NCBI RefSeq assembly: GCF_007362475.1
Contig: NZ_CP041687.1
Coordinates: 2,728,001 to 2,792,000 of the forward strand
Reading direction: 5' to 3'
DNA length: 64,000 nt
Source of the DNA: Chryseobacterium sp. SNU WT5
Lineage (GTDB): Bacteria; Bacteroidota; Bacteroidia; Flavobacteriales; Weeksellaceae
Below, in pieces: positions 25,305 through 34,079 of this stretch. Position numbers and translations under genes: made by a program. How positions within the stretch are numbered: the stretch's first letter is position 1; each line of letters begins with the position of its first letter. The notes beneath the pieces were generated by a model. That model saw nothing but the letters and a program-made list of their open reading frames with translations, had not been told where the DNA came from and did not search any database.

Positions 25305-26117
25305 ATGAAAAAAATACTCTTTATACTACTGTCTCTTTTTCTATGGTCTTGCAAATCGAAGCACGTGGTCGATGATGATTTTATGAGGCAATCGTTTCAG
25401 AAAGTATCATATTTTGATGAAGCACGAAACCGCCAAATACCAGTGGCAATTTTTAGAAAAGATCACTTTGAAAATCAAAAGATGCCGGTTGTTATTTTCA
25501 GTCACGGCTACAGAAGAAATCAAGCAGATAGCTATCTCGAGTATTCCTATTTGGTAGAAAGATTGGCGCTAAAGGGTTATTTTGTTGCAAGTATTCAGCA
25601 TGAATTACCTACAGACGAATTATTGCCCTTAGAAGGAAATCCACAAGTTTTAAGAAGACCAAATTGGGAAAGAGGCTCAGAAAACATCTTGTTTGTTCTT
25701 AATCAGTTAAAAAAGGATTATCCGAAATTAGATTACAGCAAAGTGATCGTTGCGGGACATTCCAACGGAGGCGATATGACTGTTCTTTTTACGGAGAAAT
25801 ATCCTGAGATGGTCTGGAAACTCATCACGTTAGATCAAAGAAGATATTCTTTTCCACGTATTTCCAGACCTCAGATCTATTCGCTTCGTTCCAGCGATCA
25901 ACCCGCAGACACAGGAGTGCTGCCTACCCTGGAAGAACAGAAAAAATTAGGCATAACGATTATCAAACTTCCAAAGACGATCCATAATGATATGGATGAC
26001 AGCGGAACTGACCAGCAGAAACGTGAAATTGCCGACTATTTTATGAAATTTCTAACGAAAACTAAAACGGCACAATTGACAAAATTCATCACCAAAAACT
26101 TCGTTACCCCAAAATAA
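25305..26117 (+). CDS. Alpha/beta hydrolase lipoprotein
   Basis: The 270-residue protein starts with a lipoprotein signal peptide (MKKILFILLSLFLWSC, lipobox LWSC). The hydrolase core shows PVVIFSHGYRRN (oxyanion region), the nucleophile elbow VAGHSNGGD (Ser about residue 151) and IHNDMDD near residue 227, which could supply the His. It resembles platelet-activating-factor acetylhydrolase-like enzymes. It is probably anchored in the cell envelope; the substrate is unknown. Confidence 0.83.
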   Translation: MKKILFILLSLFLWSCKSKHVVDDDFMRQSFQKVSYFDEARNRQIPVAIFRKDHFENQKMPVVIFSHGYRRNQADSYLEYSYLVERLALKGYFVASIQHELPTDELLPLEGNPQVLRRPNWERGSENILFVLNQLKKDYPKLDYSKVIVAGHSNGGDMTVLFTEKYPEMVWKLITLDQRRYSFPRISRPQIYSLRSSDQPADTGVLPTLEEQKKLGITIIKLPKTIHNDMDDSGTDQQKREIADYFMKFLTKTKTAQLTKFITKNFVTPK

Positions 26118-26166
26118 ATCACGATTTTTGGGAATTCAAAAATTGATTTTAATTTAAACCTTAATA

Positions 26167-27108
26167 ATGGAAGAAAATATTTTAGACTGCGTGATTGTAG
26201 GTTCTGGACCAGCAGGATTTACAGCTGCAATTTACGCAGCCAGAGCCGACTTAAAACCAGAATTATATACGGGACTTGAACCAGGAGGTCAGTTAACGAC
26301 CACAACGGAAGTTGACAATTTCCCCGGGTATCCCAATGGGATTACCGGTCCCGAAATGATGATGGATTTGCAAAAGCAAGCCGAAAGATTCGAAACTAAA
26401 GTTCATTATGAAATGATCACCAAAGCGGAATTCTCTCAAGAAGTTGGTGGAGTTCATAAGTTATGGGCAGGAAATAAAGAGATTTTAACCAAAACCGTAA
26501 TTATTTCAACAGGAGCAACTGCAAAATATTTAGGTTTAGACGACGAGAAAAAATACATGGGCGGCGGCGTTTCTGCGTGTGCTACGTGTGACGGATTTTT
26601 CTACAAAGGAAAAGATGTGATCGTTGTAGGAGCAGGAGATACAGCAGCTGAAGAAGCTACATACTTAGCGAAGTTGGTGAACAAAGTAACTATTTTGGTA
26701 CGTAAAGATTATATGCGTGCCTCCAAAGCAATGGTTCACAGAGTAAATAACACCGCAAATATCGAAGTAAAATTCAACCACGAATTAACCGGAATTGAAG
26801 GAGAAAATAATTTAGTCGAGAGAGGAGTGGTGATCAATAACTTGACTCAAGAAACTTCTAAAATCGACGTTCACGGAATTTTTATCGCCATCGGTCACAA
26901 ACCGAATACAGAAGTATTTAAAGGTCAGATCGATTTAGATGAAAACGGATATATCAATACCATTCCTGGATCATCCAAAACCAATTTACCTGGAGTTTTT
27001 GCTGTGGGTGATGTTCAAGATAGCCATTACAGACAAGCAATTACGGCTGCTGGAAGTGGATGTATGGGTGCAATGGATGCAGAGAAGTATTTAGGAGAAT
27101 TGGAGTAA
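26167..27108 (+). CDS. trxB: Thioredoxin-disulfide reductase
   Basis: TrxB reduces thioredoxin with NADPH through FAD. The 313-residue protein has the N-terminal FAD motif VIVGSGPAGFTAAIYAARA, the redox motif CATCDG (Cys at about residues 137 and 140), the NADPH motif VVGAGDTAAEEA and the C-terminal FAD-binding GVFAVGDVQD. It is likely to serve thioredoxins in this window (TlpA-like proteins) only indirectly, because those are exported. It is a separate unit. Confidence 0.97.
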   Translation: MEENILDCVIVGSGPAGFTAAIYAARADLKPELYTGLEPGGQLTTTTEVDNFPGYPNGITGPEMMMDLQKQAERFETKVHYEMITKAEFSQEVGGVHKLWAGNKEILTKTVIISTGATAKYLGLDDEKKYMGGGVSACATCDGFFYKGKDVIVVGAGDTAAEEATYLAKLVNKVTILVRKDYMRASKAMVHRVNNTANIEVKFNHELTGIEGENNLVERGVVINNLTQETSKIDVHGIFIAIGHKPNTEVFKGQIDLDENGYINTIPGSSKTNLPGVFAVGDVQDSHYRQAITAAGSGCMGAMDAEKYLGELE

Positions 27109-27133
27109 AACCAAAAGTCAAGAGAAAAAGAAT

Positions 27134-27159
27134 TAAGATCCAAAATGATAGTGATCTTA
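27134..27159 (+). terminator. Weak hairpin after trxB
   Basis: A 7-bp stem (TAAGATC with GATCTTA) and a 12-nt loop precede TTTAATT. It is a poor terminator and lies just upstream of fluC. Confidence 0.35.
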
Positions 27160-27183
27160 TTTAATTCGTAACTTATAACTAAA

Positions 27184-27549
27184 ATCAGAAATCTAATCTA
27201 CATATTCATAGGAGGCGGATTAGGAAGTGTATTGCGCTTCCTGATCTCCAACTATACCCAGAAGCTATGGAATGTCAATTCCTTCCCGATGGGCACGTTT
27301 GTGGTAAATATCATAGGCTGTTTCCTGATCGGTGTATTTACTTCTTATTTCCTTAAAGTCGATAATTATCTGAAGTTTCTATTGATCACGGGATTTTGTG
27401 GTGGTTTTACAACGTTCTCAACCTTCTCGGCGGAAAATTATTCATTGTATCAAAGTGGCAACTATCCGATAATGTTATTTTACATTTTATTGAGTGTAAT
27501 GGTAGGTTTAGGCGCGGTTTACCTCGGTTTACAGGTCGCTAAAAATTAA
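27184..27549 (+). CDS. crcB: Fluoride exporter FluC/CrcB with a non-standard start
   Basis: FluC forms a dual-topology dimeric fluoride channel. The family core is present: NIIGCFLIGVFTSYF and FCGGFTTFSTFSAE with the Phe-box residues. The family also needs the N-terminal helix and Gly motif NLIYIFIGGGLGSVLRF, which is in frame at 27190-27240, but no ATG, GTG or TTG precedes it after the in-frame stop at 27169-27171. I therefore place the start at ATC 27184 (then RNLIY...), where homologues would be expected to have ATG. The first standard start (TTG 27232) would remove the conserved motif. The gene may be silenced by start loss, use a rare ATC start, or contain a sequence error. Confidence 0.75.
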   Translation: MRNLIYIFIGGGLGSVLRFLISNYTQKLWNVNSFPMGTFVVNIIGCFLIGVFTSYFLKVDNYLKFLLITGFCGGFTTFSTFSAENYSLYQSGNYPIMLFYILLSVMVGLGAVYLGLQVAKN

Positions 27550-27594
27550 TTTTCACTTTGATAATGAATAGATTAAAATTTTTTTCGAAAATAA

Positions 27595-27626
27595 TTTGGT
27601 CAATTTGTAAAAGGTCTTTATATTTG
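27595..27626 (+). promoter_or_regulatory. Promoter of the tRNA-Ser gene
   Basis: A -33 TTTG (27595-27598) and a -7 TATATTTG (27619-27626) are separated by 20 bp, a full match to the Bacteroidota promoter. The tRNA starts 31 bp downstream of the -7 box. Confidence 0.65.
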
Positions 27627-27657
27627 CACCACTGAAAAAGAGAAATCAATTTTAGTT

Positions 27658-27742
27658 GGAGAACTGGCAGAGTGGTCGATTGCGGCAGTCTTGAAAACTG
27701 TTGACTGTAACAGGTCCTGGGGTTCGAATCCCTAGTTCTCCG
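27658..27742 (+). tRNA. tRNA-Ser (anticodon UGA)
   Basis: The 85-nt gene has acceptor strands GGAGAAC and GTTCTCC with discriminator G. The anticodon loop CTTGAAA reads UGA, there is a long class II variable arm (about 27701-27717), and the T-loop is GGTTCGAATCC. CCA is not encoded. A promoter lies upstream and a terminator downstream. Confidence 0.97.
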
Positions 27743-27751
27743 CTCAAAATC

Positions 27752-27784
27752 AAAATAACCCGTTGTATTACACCGGGTTATTTT
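27752..27784 (+). terminator. Terminator of the tRNA-Ser gene
   Basis: An 11-bp stem (AAAATAACCCG with its complement) and an 11-nt loop run into a T7 stretch, 10 bp after the tRNA. Confidence 0.85.
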
Positions 27785-27928
27785 TTTGTACAAATTTCGG
27801 CTCCACTTCCTCTCCGAGTTTTGGTATTGATCCCAGTTTGTAAAGCTCTATATTAGCTATGATAATGCCTACCGTTCAATAAAATTTCTCTATGAATCAC
27901 TTTATGGCAAAATTACATAGCCATAAAA

Positions 27929-27950
27929 AAAGCCACTTTTCAGCGGCTTT
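27929..27950 (-). terminator. Terminator of the M49 peptidase gene
   Basis: On the minus strand a 9-bp stem including one G.U pair closes a GAAA loop and is followed by a U7 run, 5 bp after the stop codon. On the plus strand the same position is a mismatch. Confidence 0.8.
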
Positions 27951-27954
27951 CTAT

Positions 27955-29994
27955 TTAGTTATGATCAGGTAAGAAACTGTACTCTTTTGCGTAGTAAAGC
28001 ATCTGTTCTGCAAAAGTTTTGGGATACTTCAACACGTAGTCCGTCACTTTGCCATTGCTACCTACAACCGGTGTGATATACGGATTCACAAACCCACGAT
28101 ATGCTGCTTCTTTGTATTTCGCGTTACGGGTCAGTACTTCTTTATGAAGATTCTGATCTACTTTTACGCCGTAATTTTCTACCAGGTTTTTGGCAGCGTT
28201 ATAATCACCTTCGGATTTGATGCGCTGCGTTTCCCGCAGGAGTTCTCCAAAAAGCTCATGCAGTTTCGCGTAATCAGTAATATTATAATAAGTTTTGCCG
28301 TTCCGCACTACTTTTTCAATAACATTGTCCTTTTTACCTTTTTCAAAGACCCACGCGCTGACCCACTGTCGGTTTCGCATATGTGATTCTTCAATATCAG
28401 CTCCCGGATCCAGGCGCACGAGTTGCATCATCAAACCGTTTCGGATATAATTATCGTAAGCCGCCATGCCCAATTCTTTCCAATTGTCAACGAGGCCGAG
28501 TTCCTGTAGTTTGGGATCATAAAGGAAATAAAGTCCTACCAGATCCGCGCGTCCTTCTTCCATGGTAGAGGCATAACTTTTTAAAGTTTCTTTCGGCGTG
28601 CCTACACCAGGATTGATCTGCCCTGACGCGTGACCTACCACTTCATGCAAAGCCGTGTGTAGTTTGCTGGAAAGCTCACCATATTTCTGAGCCAGACGAA
28701 GTTCCTCATCGTCGTTCACAAATTCCTTCAGTCTACCAGAGCCTGCTGCTTTATCATAAGCATCGATAATGTTACCCAATGAAATGGATTTCGAGCCGTG
28801 TTCTGCACGAATCCAGTCCGCATTCGGAAGGTTCACACCGATCGGCGTGCTCGGGGAAGAGTCACCGGATTCTGATGCCACAACTACTGTTTTATAACTT
28901 ACGCCCACTACATTCTTTTTTTTGTGCTGAGGCAGAAGAGGAGAGTGATCTTCAAACCACTGCGCCTCTTTGGAGATCACTTCCATTTTTTTCGACATAT
29001 CAAAATCTTTGATCTGTACCACACTTTCAAAAGAACCTTTGTGGCCGAGCGGATCGTTATACACTTCGATGAAACCGTTGATGTAATCGATGTTTCCTTC
29101 AGTGGCATCAACCCACGCAACGTTATAATCGTCCCAGGCTTTCAGGTCACCGCTTTTATAATATTTGATGAGCAAGGCTAAAGCGTTTGCCTGTTTTTGA
29201 TTTTCAGTTACCGTTCTGGCTTTTTCCAACCAGGATATTACCTGGTCAATCGCCGAACCGTACATGCCACCGCTTTTCCAGACTTTTTCGGTCAACTTGC
29301 CATTTTCTTTCACTAGTTTGGAGTTTAAACCGGTAGAAAGTGGACGCTGTGCATCGGGACTTTTCATTTTGGCGTAAAAAGTATCCGCTTCTTCAGACGT
29401 AACGCCCTGGCCGTAGAAATTAACAGCAGAGACACGCAGGAGGCCTTTGCTCAGATCCAGATTCACCTTCTTGGTGTCCTTGTCATTAAAAAGAACATCA
29501 GCAATTACGGGATCCATTTTTGTGCTGCTCTCTTTTAAAAGCTGATCAAAATACGCTCTGCTAAAAGCAGGTTTCATCTTCTCATTGGAATAATGATGAT
29601 GGATACCGTTGGCGAACCAGATCCGTTTCAGGTAAATTTCAAAATTCTGCCAATCCTCTGTATTTTTGTTGCCGTTATAATTTTGGTAAATATGTTCCAG
29701 CGCTCGACGGATCTCCAGGTTGTGTTGGTAATTCTGATCCCAGATGATGTCGCGGCCTGCATAGCCCGCCTGGCTGAGGTAATACACGTATTCCTTTTCT
29801 TTTAAGGTCAGATCATTCCAACCGGGGACATCGTACCGAAGTACTTCGATGTCGGCAAAGCGGTCGATACTGTTTCCGTTGATTGCTGTACTTTGCTCTT
29901 GTGTAGTCGATTCAGACCCGGTCTTTTGCTGCACAGTACAAGAAAATAAAAGTACGGTAGCAAGCGCAAGAAGGGTGATTTTGGATTTTTTCAT
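27955..29994 (-). CDS. Dipeptidyl-peptidase III family (M49) lipoprotein
   Basis: This zinc peptidase removes dipeptides from peptide N-termini. The M49 zinc motif HEVVGH (the family HExxxH form) is near residue 450, with the second motif EEGRADLVGLYF about 30 residues on. The start is ATG 29994 (MKKSKITLLALATVLLFSC, lipobox LFSC); an ATG at 29976-30000 region giving MFMKK is less likely. About 679 residues is typical of Bacteroidota members. The gene is GC-rich (sampled 60-bp lines reach 47-57%) against about 35% in its neighbours, which hints at recent transfer. A -7 box lies upstream. Confidence 0.92.
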   Translation of the reverse strand: MKKSKITLLALATVLLFSCTVQQKTGSESTTQEQSTAINGNSIDRFADIEVLRYDVPGWNDLTLKEKEYVYYLSQAGYAGRDIIWDQNYQHNLEIRRALEHIYQNYNGNKNTEDWQNFEIYLKRIWFANGIHHHYSNEKMKPAFSRAYFDQLLKESSTKMDPVIADVLFNDKDTKKVNLDLSKGLLRVSAVNFYGQGVTSEEADTFYAKMKSPDAQRPLSTGLNSKLVKENGKLTEKVWKSGGMYGSAIDQVISWLEKARTVTENQKQANALALLIKYYKSGDLKAWDDYNVAWVDATEGNIDYINGFIEVYNDPLGHKGSFESVVQIKDFDMSKKMEVISKEAQWFEDHSPLLPQHKKKNVVGVSYKTVVVASESGDSSPSTPIGVNLPNADWIRAEHGSKSISLGNIIDAYDKAAGSGRLKEFVNDDEELRLAQKYGELSSKLHTALHEVVGHASGQINPGVGTPKETLKSYASTMEEGRADLVGLYFLYDPKLQELGLVDNWKELGMAAYDNYIRNGLMMQLVRLDPGADIEESHMRNRQWVSAWVFEKGKKDNVIEKVVRNGKTYYNITDYAKLHELFGELLRETQRIKSEGDYNAAKNLVENYGVKVDQNLHKEVLTRNAKYKEAAYRGFVNPYITPVVGSNGKVTDYVLKYPKTFAEQMLYYAKEYSFLPDHN

Positions 29995-30008
29995 AAACAA
30001 TATTTACA

Positions 30009-30016
30009 CAAAGATA
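30009..30016 (-). promoter_or_regulatory. -7 box for the M49 peptidase gene
   Basis: The minus strand reads TATCTTTG, 14 bp upstream of ATG 29994. Confidence 0.45.
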
Positions 30017-30260
30017 TTTATTTTATATTCAAATGCTTTCAGATTTAATAAAAGATCATGTGGTAAATCATGACGAAAATAGTCTCATTTAGTTATGATT
30101 TTTAAAGTCCTGTTAGTCGAAGTTTTTGATACTTTCAAACATCAATATAAAATTTCGTCCAGACTTAAGAGAGTAAATCATAGATATTTAAAAGCGATAG
30201 TTAATTAGGTTAATGGCTGTCAAAAATTTCTTAATTTAGGGGTTTCATTGCTTTAAAGAT

Positions 30261-30410
30261 AAGAATGTTTACCGCCAGAACTTTATCCAAAACCTACACG
30301 AGATTAAGGATCGGCGTCTGAAATGAAGAGAATCGGGAGAATATCCGATTTCCCAAAAATAAATTGAGGTCTTTCTGAATGAAGATCAGGAACTCACCAA
30401 ACAAAAATTT
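30261..30410 (+). pseudogene. Possible remnant of a coding sequence
   Basis: The 410-bp gap 30001-30410 has no intact gene. Between 30261 and 30410 one frame reads KNVYRQNFIQNLHEIKDRR before a stop, and a second frame reads IEVFLNEDQELTKQKF directly up to the start of the next gene. This is protein-like composition interrupted by stops and a frame change. I do not recognise the family. Chance cannot be excluded. The remainder of the gap shows nothing. Confidence 0.25.
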
Positions 30411-31629
30411 ATGAAAAAAAATATCTTTCTCTATATTACCATATTTTCCTGTTTAAATTTTTATGCACAGAATTGGACTCCTTTGCACGTTTCGCATTGG
30501 ACTTATCTTTATGAGAAAAGTGAACAAAATTCCAGTAAAATTGGTGTTTTGGCAACGGGAAGCTTCTGTGAAATTATTGGATTCTATCAATAATTATTAT
30601 AAAATTGCTGCTAATAATGGCGACATAGGATTTATTCTAAAGCAAAAGTTGACAAAATCGATGCGTGGGAAAAAAGATGCTGATGAACCTAAAGACTATT
30701 TTTATCGTGGAACAGCGGGAACGCAATGTCCACATCTCTATGTCCAAGTTTCTGGTTTGCGTGCCAGAACTGAACCGAATACTACGAGTTCTGTTTCGCA
30801 AATTCTGCCCATCAATAAATTTGAATGTATAGAATATCTACCAATTTCCAAAAACGGATGGGTTTATATCGGAGATTATTTTCATAAAAACCCAGCCTTT
30901 GTACAGTACAAATATTTGGGGGATGAAATTAGTTTTAAGGAAACTTTGGTTCAATTTGAAAAAACCAAACCAGTTGACATCAATCAAAAAAAAATCCTCT
31001 TAGAACGACTAGTAGAAATAGGCTGGAATTCAGATCCTCAAAATACTTTAAAAGCCTTGAAACTCTTCAAAACGTTTCATCAAAATCAAGGAACGTTAGA
31101 AAGTGTACCAGAAATTGATTTTGAACTTTTCCTGGCAGAACATATACAAAATCCGCTATCGCCGAAAGCAAGGTCAGAATTTAACTATAATAAGATCACT
31201 GTGAATATTAATGGTACTGAATTAAATGATGGTACTATTACAGAAGCTCAAATGAAATCTTTGAACTTGATTCGAATTAATGATTACAGTACACTACCCA
31301 ATTTTTCTGAATGCGGTTGGGATCCGGGATTTGCGTATGTGAACAAATCTAAAAAAACGATTATCAATTTTGAAGAAAACAATAATAAAATCACTGGATT
31401 GGTTGAATCATTGAGTTTTATCGAAGGGAATTCAATGGTAATTAACGGTTTTCGAATCGATCACAATACATTGGAAACGGATTTTATCAAAAAATTTGGA
31501 AAACTAATCAGTTTCAATCGTTTCAATTTTCCGGGAACTTATTATTTACCAGATGGAGATGCGGGTTTCATGGAAATATCTTTCAAAAATGGAAAAGCCT
31601 TTTCTTACCAACATTCCTTTTATTGTTAA
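30411..31629 (+). pseudogene. Exported SH3-domain protein, frameshifted
   Basis: A signal peptide (MKKNIFLYITIFSCLNFYAQ) and about 40 residues, ending GSFCEIIGFYQ, stop at the TAA near 30591. The protein continues in the next frame from about 30580 as NNYYKIAANNGDIGFILKQ and then runs open to 31629. Joining the frames near CAATAATTATTAT by removing one base gives a continuous protein of about 405 residues. A bacterial SH3 region lies at LYVQVSGLRARTEPNTTSSV. The C-terminal half is unrecognised. A 1-bp insertion, a sequencing error or recoding could explain the break. The downstream frame has a possible alternative start at 30463, but it would lack a signal peptide. Confidence 0.7.
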
Positions 31630-31656
31630 ATATTTTTTTGTTTTGTCAATATGGTT

Positions 31657-31857
31657 TTAATTAATCTGAAGTTGGTAGGGTGCTTTTTCGCTCAGAGTAT
31701 CCTGCCTTATTAATACTTTATCCGGTAGTCCATCTTTATTCAAATCACCTAAAACCTCTTCGATAAGATAATTGTAGTGATTAGTCTGTCGTTCATTCTG
31801 CGCCTGAATCTGAAAACACAGCATGAAAAAAGCGATCAAAGCAAATTTTTTAATCAT
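31657..31857 (-). CDS. Short exported protein, probably truncated
   Basis: The ATG at 31857 gives a signal peptide (MIKKFALIAFFMLCFQIQAQ) followed by only about 46 residues, including LGDLNKDGLPDKVLI, an FG-GAP-like calcium-binding type motif (DxNxDGxxD). Proteins with this start normally continue for 150 residues or more, so this copy looks cut short at its C-terminus. It faces the frameshifted SH3 gene, with their ends 27 bp apart. A longer reading frame from 31908 adds residues upstream of the signal peptide and is less likely. Confidence 0.5.
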   Translation of the reverse strand: MIKKFALIAFFMLCFQIQAQNERQTNHYNYLIEEVLGDLNKDGLPDKVLIRQDTLSEKAPYQLQIN

Positions 31858-32106
31858 AAAAATAGGATTAAACTGATCATTATAAATTCGCAATGTTTTC
31901 TGTTTCATTCTTTAGAATTATACTTCCTTATCTTTAACTTGATGCTTAAATTCTTTTGATAAATCAGTATATTTGATATTTGTCCGAAAGGGCACATCAA
32001 GGTTCAATTAAAAAATATAATTGTATTATAATTTCATTTTCTTAAAGATGGTTGGTAGATGATCTATTTTACAAAGGATCAGTCAATTATTTTAAAATAA
32101 TAATTC

Positions 32107-33888
32107 ATGGTAAATAATTCAGTTACAATTTCAAATCTTCTAAAAACTCATTTTGGTTACAGCACTTTTCGATTCAATCAGGAAGCGATTATCAATGATA
32201 TTTTAGAGGGTAAAGATGTGTTGACGATCATGCCAACAGGTGGTGGCAAATCTGTTTGCTATCAATTGCCTGCTTTACTTCTTCCTGGTACTGCAATCGT
32301 TATTTCACCCTTAATCGCTTTAATGAAGGATCAGGTTGATGTATTATCATCCAATGCAATTCCGGCCGCTTTTATCAACAGCAGTCAGGATAGTTCCCTT
32401 AATAATCTTGTCTTTAAAAAATTGCAAGAGGGGAAATTGAAATTACTGTATGTCGCCCCTGAAAGTTTGCCTAATCTGTTACCGCATTTATCAAAAATTG
32501 AAATCAGTCTTATTGCAGTAGATGAAGCCCATTGCATCTCTTCTTGGGGACATGATTTTCGTCCAGCCTATACCCAATTGGGATATTTGAAGGAACAATT
32601 TCCTCAGAAACCGATTGCTGCGTTTACGGCGACAGCGGATAAGGCCACACAGCACGACATTGTAACGCAGTTAAATATTCCCAAAGCCGAGATTCATCTT
32701 TCCTCTTTTGATCGAGCAAATTTGTTTTTAGAGGTTCGTCCCGCAAATAACAGGATGAATCAGATTTTTAATTTTTTGGAAGCAAGACCGAATACGAGTG
32801 GTATCATCTACTGTTTGAGTAGAAACAGCACCGAGATGATTGCAAAGAAATTAATTAAAAGTGGTTACAAAGCAATAGCATATCACGCCGGGTTAACTGC
32901 TGAGCAAAGATCTGAAATACAAGAAAAATTTATTACCGATGAAACGCCGGTTATTGTAGCAACGATCGCATTTGGAATGGGGATTGACAAAGGAAATGTG
33001 CGTTGGGTAATTCATTATAATTTGCCCAAAAATATAGAAGGCTACTACCAAGAAATAGGGCGAGGTGGAAGAGATGGTTTGCCGTCTGACAGTCTTTTAT
33101 TTTACAGTTACGCAGATGTAGTTCAATTGAGAAAATTTACAGATGATGCTGCTAATAAAGAATATCAAATCGCCAAACTCAACAGAATGCAGCAATACGC
33201 AGAAGCTTTGAGTTGCCGCAGAATTGTTTTACTCAATTATTTTGGAGAACAGGTAACCGAAAACTGCCACAATTGTGATATTTGTAAGGCGCCACCTCAC
33301 TATTTTGATGGGACGCTTCTAGCGCAGAAAGTCTGTTCTGCAATTGCCAGATTGCAGGAGCAGGAATCTACTGGTATGGTGATTGATGTTTTGCGTGGAG
33401 CCAAGAATGCTTTGGTTTTAGAAAAAGGTTATCAGAATATAAAAACTTTTGGTATTCTAAAAAACACTTCTTGGTTGGATTTGCAGCAGTATATTATTCA
33501 AATGATCAATCAGGGAATTTTGGAGATTCGTTTTCATGAAAAAGGAAGATTATTATTAACTTCACTGGCAAAGAAAATTTTGTTCGAAAATAAAAGCGTA
33601 CGATTGGCAACGCTTCAAAAACAAATCACAGAAAAGAAAGTTTATGAACCTAAGGCGTATGTTGACGCTGCGCTCTTCCAAAAATTGCGGGATCTGCGGC
33701 TGAGCATTGCGAAAGAAGAAAATGTACCTGCTTTTGTCATTTTTAATGATGCTTCTTTAAAAGACATGGCTGATAGACAACCAAGAAATGTGGTAGAATT
33801 TCAAAACATTTCTGGGGTAGGAAGTGTAAAACTGGAAAAATTTGGGTCCCAATTTTTAGAGGTAATTGCTGAGCATCAAGAGAGTTAA
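32107..33888 (+). CDS. recQ: ATP-dependent DNA helicase RecQ
   Basis: This 3'-5' superfamily 2 helicase acts in recombination repair. The 593 residues include Walker A MPTGGGKSVCYQ, motif II AVDEAHCISSWGHDFRP, motif III AFTATAD, motif VI QEIGRGGRDG, the zinc-binding cysteines in SCRRIVLL...CHNCDIC (about residues 370-395), a winged-helix RQC region and a C-terminal HRDC domain (from about residue 515, ending SGVGSVKLEKFG). No canonical -7 box was found just upstream. Confidence 0.94.
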   Translation: MVNNSVTISNLLKTHFGYSTFRFNQEAIINDILEGKDVLTIMPTGGGKSVCYQLPALLLPGTAIVISPLIALMKDQVDVLSSNAIPAAFINSSQDSSLNNLVFKKLQEGKLKLLYVAPESLPNLLPHLSKIEISLIAVDEAHCISSWGHDFRPAYTQLGYLKEQFPQKPIAAFTATADKATQHDIVTQLNIPKAEIHLSSFDRANLFLEVRPANNRMNQIFNFLEARPNTSGIIYCLSRNSTEMIAKKLIKSGYKAIAYHAGLTAEQRSEIQEKFITDETPVIVATIAFGMGIDKGNVRWVIHYNLPKNIEGYYQEIGRGGRDGLPSDSLLFYSYADVVQLRKFTDDAANKEYQIAKLNRMQQYAEALSCRRIVLLNYFGEQVTENCHNCDICKAPPHYFDGTLLAQKVCSAIARLQEQESTGMVIDVLRGAKNALVLEKGYQNIKTFGILKNTSWLDLQQYIIQMINQGILEIRFHEKGRLLLTSLAKKILFENKSVRLATLQKQITEKKVYEPKAYVDAALFQKLRDLRLSIAKEENVPAFVIFNDASLKDMADRQPRNVVEFQNISGVGSVKLEKFGSQFLEVIAEHQES

Positions 33889-34079
33889 AGAATTTTTTAA
33901 TGATTGGAATACCTTCCGTATTCATAATTGTAATCGTACATTCAGACCATTGTAGATATACAATCATTAAATAAATTTTCACGCTAGTTCATTAGGATTT
34001 TAATCAAAAACCGCCTGATCTTCCTTTGCTTAAGAATTATTGAGAGAAGAAAATAATATTTTATTTATCGATGAACTTC

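Noticed and set aside
25178-25375. 65-codon plus-strand ORF across the structured repeat and the start of the hydrolase lipoprotein
   Set aside because: It spans a non-coding repeat and then overlaps the signal-peptide region of a real gene out of frame.
27109-27183. Fluoride riboswitch upstream of fluC
   Set aside because: The 75-bp gap after trxB holds only a weak hairpin; the fluoride aptamer pseudoknot sequence is not visible.
27658-30000. Genomic island integrated at tRNA-Ser
   Set aside because: No integrase and no second copy of the tRNA 3' end was found; only GC content of one gene hints at transfer.
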